A stretch of DNA of 13,641 bases from Conidiobolus incongruus B7586 (lineage: Eukaryota > Entomophthoromycota > Entomophthoromycetes > Entomophthorales > Conidiobolaceae). The notes under the pieces were generated by a model. That model did no database searches. It saw only the letters and a program-made list of their open reading frames with translations, and was not told the origin of the DNA. The DNA lies in NCBI GenBank assembly GCA_000697335.1, contig JNEM01011536.1, positions 1 through 13,641 on the forward strand, written 5' to 3'. The position numbers and the translations under genes are program-made. Of the stretch, positions 9,752 to 13,641 are shown in pieces. Numbering within the stretch: the stretch's first letter is position 1; each line of letters begins with the position of its first letter.

Positions 9752-9789
9752 AATCACAAAAAATTCCCATTATTTAAATTACAAAGTAA
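9752..9789 (-). repeat. Right terminal inverted repeat of mariner copy B
   Basis: Read inward on the minus strand it is TTACTTTG, then an AT stretch, then AATAATGGGAATTTTTTGTG. It is nearly identical to the left end of copy C. TA follows at 9790-9791. Confidence 0.75.
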
Positions 9790-9791
9790 TA

Positions 9792-10588
9792 TTATTTTTG
9801 AATATAATGAACTGGTTGAAAAATTTTTGATGAACTTTACCTTTTATAGGTTAAAGTTATATTAAATTGAAAAATGATATTTATGCCAATATAAACATCT
9901 ATTGTAGTGTGATTTTAATAATTTAAAATTCAAATATATACTTTGGCAATAGAACTTCATGTTTATCAGAATGCATTTTTTAACAATAACCATTTTTAAT
10001 ATTGAACAACCATTTAGTAATATCAATGTAACAAATATAAAATTTGAATATATTATTTGATATATATTACTTATTTTTCTTCTAATTAAAAGCTCTCGCG
10101 CTATAGGGTAATAAATGAAATTAAATATCGATTCATTCACACAATATTTTGCTTACTTTTCATAGGTAGTTCAATGATAAACAGTAGATTAGATCTAAAT
10201 TAGCAAAAACATTTGATTCATAACATTTACAAATAATGAAGATATCAAAATCATTTCATACATCCTTGGAATATCTTAATGGAATTTTTCTCTGATCAAA
10301 CTATAAGCTATATTTTAACTTTATTTTTCATCAATCAAATAATTCTATCATTTTTCAGGTTTTTAATTAATTTAAAATACTATGAGTGATTTTATCAAAG
10401 TTTTTAATTAATTAATTAATATATCCCATAATATTAAAATATCATTATTAAATTCAATACACCATAAAGAGTAATAATAAGCATGTGATATTAATAAATA
10501 ATCAAATTTAACTTTAAAATTATTAATAATATTTTTTTTGTTCAATATTAATTGATTAAAATATGTTCATGTCAATTTTGTAGCTATA
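9792..10588. other. AT-rich upstream region of the 553-aa gene
   Basis: About 800 bp separate mariner copy B from the start codon. An open stretch of 92 codons on the minus strand (9862-10140) has no recognisable motif and is not supported as a gene. The promoter of the 553-aa gene presumably lies here, but AT-rich sequence makes any TATA-like match uninformative. Confidence 0.5.
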
Positions 10589-12300
10589 ATGGGTTTGAAA
10601 TCAGAAATTTTACAATATAAACTCTGTATACGATGTAAAACTGGACTAGTTAGAACTCAAGGACGTCATTGTAAAGGTTGCAAACCGAAGAAAATAACCC
10701 AAAACCCCATTAATATAGAGGCTGAACCTAAAATGTTTGGTTATAAATTTCACAATATTAAAACAAAATTTACAGCTTCAAAAATTTTATTAAACTCCCT
10801 TAACTTAATTAAAGGTATAAATAAAATTAATTCAATACAAAATTTTATTAACATTTATTATTAGAAAGTTCCTTATGTATTAAAAGCTTAAACTCACAAA
10901 GGAATTCAACGATTTCATTTCAATTGAATAATTATTATTCCCTACCACCTTGGGAAAAATTTCGAGACTTGGATGAATTTACAAATTTTGTTATTAAATC
11001 GGAAAGGGTTAGCTACTATTATTTTGTTAATTCGTGTATACCAGGGATTTTAAATATACCCAAATTTCAACATTTTATAGAAAGTCGAAATTCAGAACTG
11101 CCTCCAGTATGTGGTTTATTCCGACAATATATGCCAATACCTCTTGCACGACCGCTTCAACTCTTATGTCAGCAGAGTTTCTGGGATGGTTTAATAGAAA
11201 TTTATTTCAGAGAATTTCATCCTGCATATCCAATTTTTAGTATTAGATCTTTTAATCCTAAAACCTCTTCTCCAGCCCTATTATCAGCTATTTATTATTG
11301 TGCGTTTCAATATCAAACTGAGCAACCTCAGGTGTTAAAATCATATATGAAAAAATATTCGGAGTACTGTATTAAAAAAATAGTGAAAACAATCAGCATG
11401 CCTAACGCTCAAGCATTGGTTTTGCATGCCTTTACCAAATATTGGGATGGTGATTTTGATATTGCGAAAAGTTGTCAAGCTCATATAACTCGTATGAGCT
11501 ATGCTCTAGGCCTTCATTTAGATTGTAAACAACTCTCTCCACTGGATCGTTATAATCGAAAATTGCTCTTTACTATGATCAAAGCTCTCAATATGGCTAT
11601 TTCTGGATCTCATAACTTTGCCCCATGTTATATAACAGAATTTGGCGAATCGGATCCAAGCCTATTCCAACCTATTTGGCAGATGCCAAATGCTAATACA
11701 ATTATAAATCACAAAGGTCCTGGCGAAAATTATGTTTACTCTATTTGCATTACCGAGTTTCATAAATTTGCGGATAGATGCACGCATCTAATATGGTTTC
11801 CTTCATTTTATAATGTAGAAAGCTCATCATTTCACGCTAGTTGGAATCAAAGACTTCGCAACATTACCAATCTATTTGGCAAGTGTATTGAAACATACCG
11901 ATTTTTAAAAGCTGCATACAAACAATTCGAGTCCAAGATATTGAACTATGAAAATCAGGTGAAAATGTTTTATCACTCCGCTATTTTAGAAATGTACGAA
12001 ATTTTGAAACATAAGAACCAAGGACTCAAACCCGATCAGCAAATGATTGTATTAAGTCATTGCCATGAGTTGTTTAAACCACTCGCCGAATCCGATAATT
12101 ATCATCCATTTTTCCAACTCTACGCCCATTTAGCAGCACTTCATTACCTCAATATCTATCCCAAATGCTTTGCAATTCAGAAGAAACAGATCAAAGAACA
12201 TCTAAATCAGATCTTGAACTATGTCTCCAATCGCTTCTTTTCTATTTTTTCTTTAAATTATTTAGTTTTGAAGACTGGATATGATTTAATTCAAAAATAA
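10589..12300 (+). CDS. Fungal-specific transcription-factor-domain protein, second intact paralog, two exons (553 aa)
   Basis: This is probably a nuclear transcription regulator with unknown targets. The coding sequence is 10589-10814 joined to 10865-12300. The ATG is the first in its frame after a TGA at 10553-10555. Exon 1 holds CX2CX11CX2C at residues 13-31 (Cys13, 16, 28, 31) within YKLCIRCKTGLVRT, followed by basic KPKK; spacing and numbering equal those of the 552-aa paralog. The middle homology domain lies at about 185-330: YFREFHPAYPIFSIRSF, SPALLSAI, NAQALVLHAF and ITRMSYALGLHLDC, then SPLDRYNRKLLF. Charged helical sequence (TYRFLKAAYKQFESK) and a conserved LHYLNIYPKC block follow, with KTGY near the C-terminus. 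The frame is intact over the whole length while flanking DNA is heavily decayed, which suggests selection. It is diverged from the 552-aa paralog in the linker after the intron, where only ESSL and QRN are shared. Confidence 0.87.
10815..10864 (+). other. Intron of the 553-aa gene (50 nt, GT-AG, phase 1)
   Basis: The donor GTATAA follows TTAAAG and the acceptor is TTATTATTAG. TTAAC about 15 nt before the acceptor is a plausible branch site. Removal joins K and E of ...NLIK-ESSLCIK... and puts the long second exon, which lacks its own ATG near its start, in frame with the four-cysteine exon. The site equals that of the 4349-4396 intron in position and phase. Confidence 0.85.
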
Positions 12301-12757
12301 GTTCAATATATTAATAATGATAAATATATGAAATTTTTTATATATTAATTTAAAATAATTTTCTATAATTTCCTTACAACTGAAAATTCTTAATTTTATG
12401 GATTAATATTAAGTATATTTTAAATAATATATCAAAATCAACTTCATAATAGTAAATAACAAAGTCGTCTATATTATTGTATTTTTTCAATATCGATATT
12501 ATTTGTAAGGATATTTAAATTTAAAAATGGTATAATAATGATAAATCAAATATTAGATCATATTTTTACTAAAAAATCTGATAGGTATATTTGTTTATCA
12601 ACAGTGTAACAAAATTACATAATACAAGGACTAAAGTATATAAATTATGGCTATCCTCATTATTTCAATATTATATCTTATTTTTTTTTTAATTTTCCTT
12701 ATTACCAAATAATAAAATTTATACTGAATATTCAAATAATTATATTTATTTAATATT
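12301..12757. other. AT-rich spacer after the 553-aa gene
   Basis: Nothing beyond AT-rich sequence and short T and A runs was recognised. The 3' untranslated region of the 553-aa gene should fall at its start. Confidence 0.6.
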
Positions 12758-12759
12758 TA

Positions 12760-13212
12760 TTATACTCCATTATAATTTAAATAATTTGAATTTTTTGCAA
12801 TAAAAAATAAACAATTAACAAATAATATAAAATTAACTCTTTTTTATTAATAATAACTTTTTACTATATCTTTAGCAAACTTTTAACACTTAAAAAATAA
12901 TTCTTTTTATTAAAGACTAAAATTTGTTGTTTTACAAATAAATTAAATTTTCTTATAGAAATTTTCTTTCTTATTAGTTAATTTTTTAAATATCTAAAAT
13001 AATGATAAATAAAGAGATTAAAGTTTAAAGAGTATAATAAATATAGTAATTTTTTCTAGCTATTTTTAATTAGAAAATTTTCATAACTTTAAGTGTTAGA
13101 TAATAATTATGTAAAATAATAAAGCTTTTAAAATTTTTTTGAGAATACCAATTAAAAATAATTTTATTAAAAAATAATAGAAAATTCATTATTAATTGAT
13201 TTCTTTTGTAAG
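12760..13212 (-). mobile_element. Mariner DNA transposon relic, copy D, 3' third only
   Basis: This minus-oriented fragment starts at a terminal repeat on the left (TA, then TTATACTCC, then TTTAAATAATTTGAATTTTTTG) and is collinear with 6567-7045 of copy C. Similarity stops near 13212, at a point equal to about 9310 of copy B, so the 5' two thirds are absent or lie beyond an interruption. On the minus strand the second catalytic Asp is replaced (CAT AAT block) and the third position is Ile within IYHYF. The conserved C-terminal Trp reads TAG. Unlike copies A-C it has TAT rather than TAA just after the third-Asp block. Confidence 0.72.
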
Positions 13213-13641
13213 CATGGTAGTAAAATACTGATATAATATAGAGGAAAACTTAATATAAAAGTAGTATAGCATAAAATATAGCAAGGTAATATAAAATGTA
13301 GTGTGTAAATATAAACAAAGTTTAATTAAGCTTCAAACTGAGATGAGTCATTAAAATATTAGGATTTATATTAGGTAATATTAATATATTATAATATTGA
13401 TAGAATATAGTTTTAATCTTAGAAGTAATGTAAAAGATAAAAAATAGTAAGAATTAAGAGGAAAAAAAAGAACCTAGTTTATTAAATAATTTAATGCTAT
13501 TTATATAATTAATTTAATTATAAAAATATAAATTAACCATATAATTTATAGTTAATTGAATTATATAAAAGTATATATAAAAATTTAAAAACTAGTCTTT
13601 TAATATCTTTTGTAAAATTAAATAAAAGTAATATATCCATT
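13213..13641. other. Unassigned AT-rich end of window
   Basis: Similarity to the mariner family ends abruptly at the left border. From 13216 to about 13500 the sequence is more purine-rich on the plus strand, with loosely repeated TAATATA/GTAGTATAG-like words, and looks different from the other spacers. No reading frame, terminal repeat or RNA gene was recognised. It may be the flank of a truncated element or a second insertion. Confidence 0.4.

Larger units (their letters stand above)
8481..9789 (+). mobile_element. Mariner DNA transposon relic, copy B, best-preserved full-length copy
   Basis: At 1309 bp this has the usual mariner length of about 1.3 kb. The left end reads inward TTACCATAGAATC and the right end TTACTTTGTAATT, each leading to the shared AATA(A/G)GGAA-type core. 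TA lies outside both ends (8479-8480 and 9790-9791). The 3' half still encodes recognisable transposase blocks, described separately. The 5' half, where the helix-turn-helix DNA-binding part should be, is closed by many stops. It aligns with copies A, C and D, and defines the family in this window. It is oriented toward the 553-aa gene and ends about 800 bp before it. Confidence 0.88.

Noticed and set aside
9862-10140. A 92-codon open frame on the minus strand upstream of the 553-aa gene
   Set aside because: It is rich in Ile, Leu, Asn and Tyr as expected from AT-rich DNA, shows no motif I recognise and has no counterpart near the other paralogs.

Overview
The window looks like a piece of a very AT-rich fungal nuclear genome. 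It has short GT-AG introns of about 50 nt, genes of the fungal-specific transcription factor type, and decayed mariner DNA transposons in AT-saturated spacers. I see no bacterial operon features, rRNA genes or canonical tRNA genes. The AT-rich spacers and the transcription-factor paralog cluster would suit an early-diverging fungus (for example Entomophthoromycotina or Glomeromycotina), but that placement is inference.

Layout, left to right: (1) 1-1256, mariner copy A (+), cut by the window edge; its right end abuts (2) 1259-2448, a broken transcription-factor paralog that copy A appears to have inserted into; (3) an AT-rich spacer; (4) 3591-3920, a GC-richer, hairpin-rich insert flanked by a 10-bp direct repeat and ending in A's, which looks like a retroposed short element of unknown family; (5) 4123-5829, an intact two-exon transcription-factor-like gene (552 aa); (6) 5830-6190, a GC-richer non-coding island; (7) 6567-7861, mariner copy C (-); (8) 8481-9789, mariner copy B (+), head-to-head with C; (9) 10589-12300, a second intact two-exon paralog (553 aa); (10) 12760 to about 13212, mariner copy D (-), only its 3' third; (11) an unassigned AT-rich end.

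The main gene-level result is that two pairs of separate-looking reading frames are each one spliced gene. In both loci a 226-nt first exon carries a CX2CX11CX2C motif. A phase-1 intron (48 and 50 nt) joins it in frame to a long second exon holding the fungal-specific transcription factor (middle homology) domain. The intron position, the exon 1 length and the residue numbering of the main domain all agree between the two genes. The four-cysteine head is not the usual Zn2Cys6 cluster.

The mariner copies show TA target duplications, imperfect terminal repeats starting TTAC/TTAT and relics of a DD34D transposase. No copy keeps all three catalytic aspartates. Most of the losses are Asp to Asn, and a conserved Trp is a stop in every copy, which suggests a strong G-to-A (C-to-T) mutational bias. 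The two live transcription-factor loci sit between inverted mariner copies and survive as islands of higher complexity in eroded repeat sequence.
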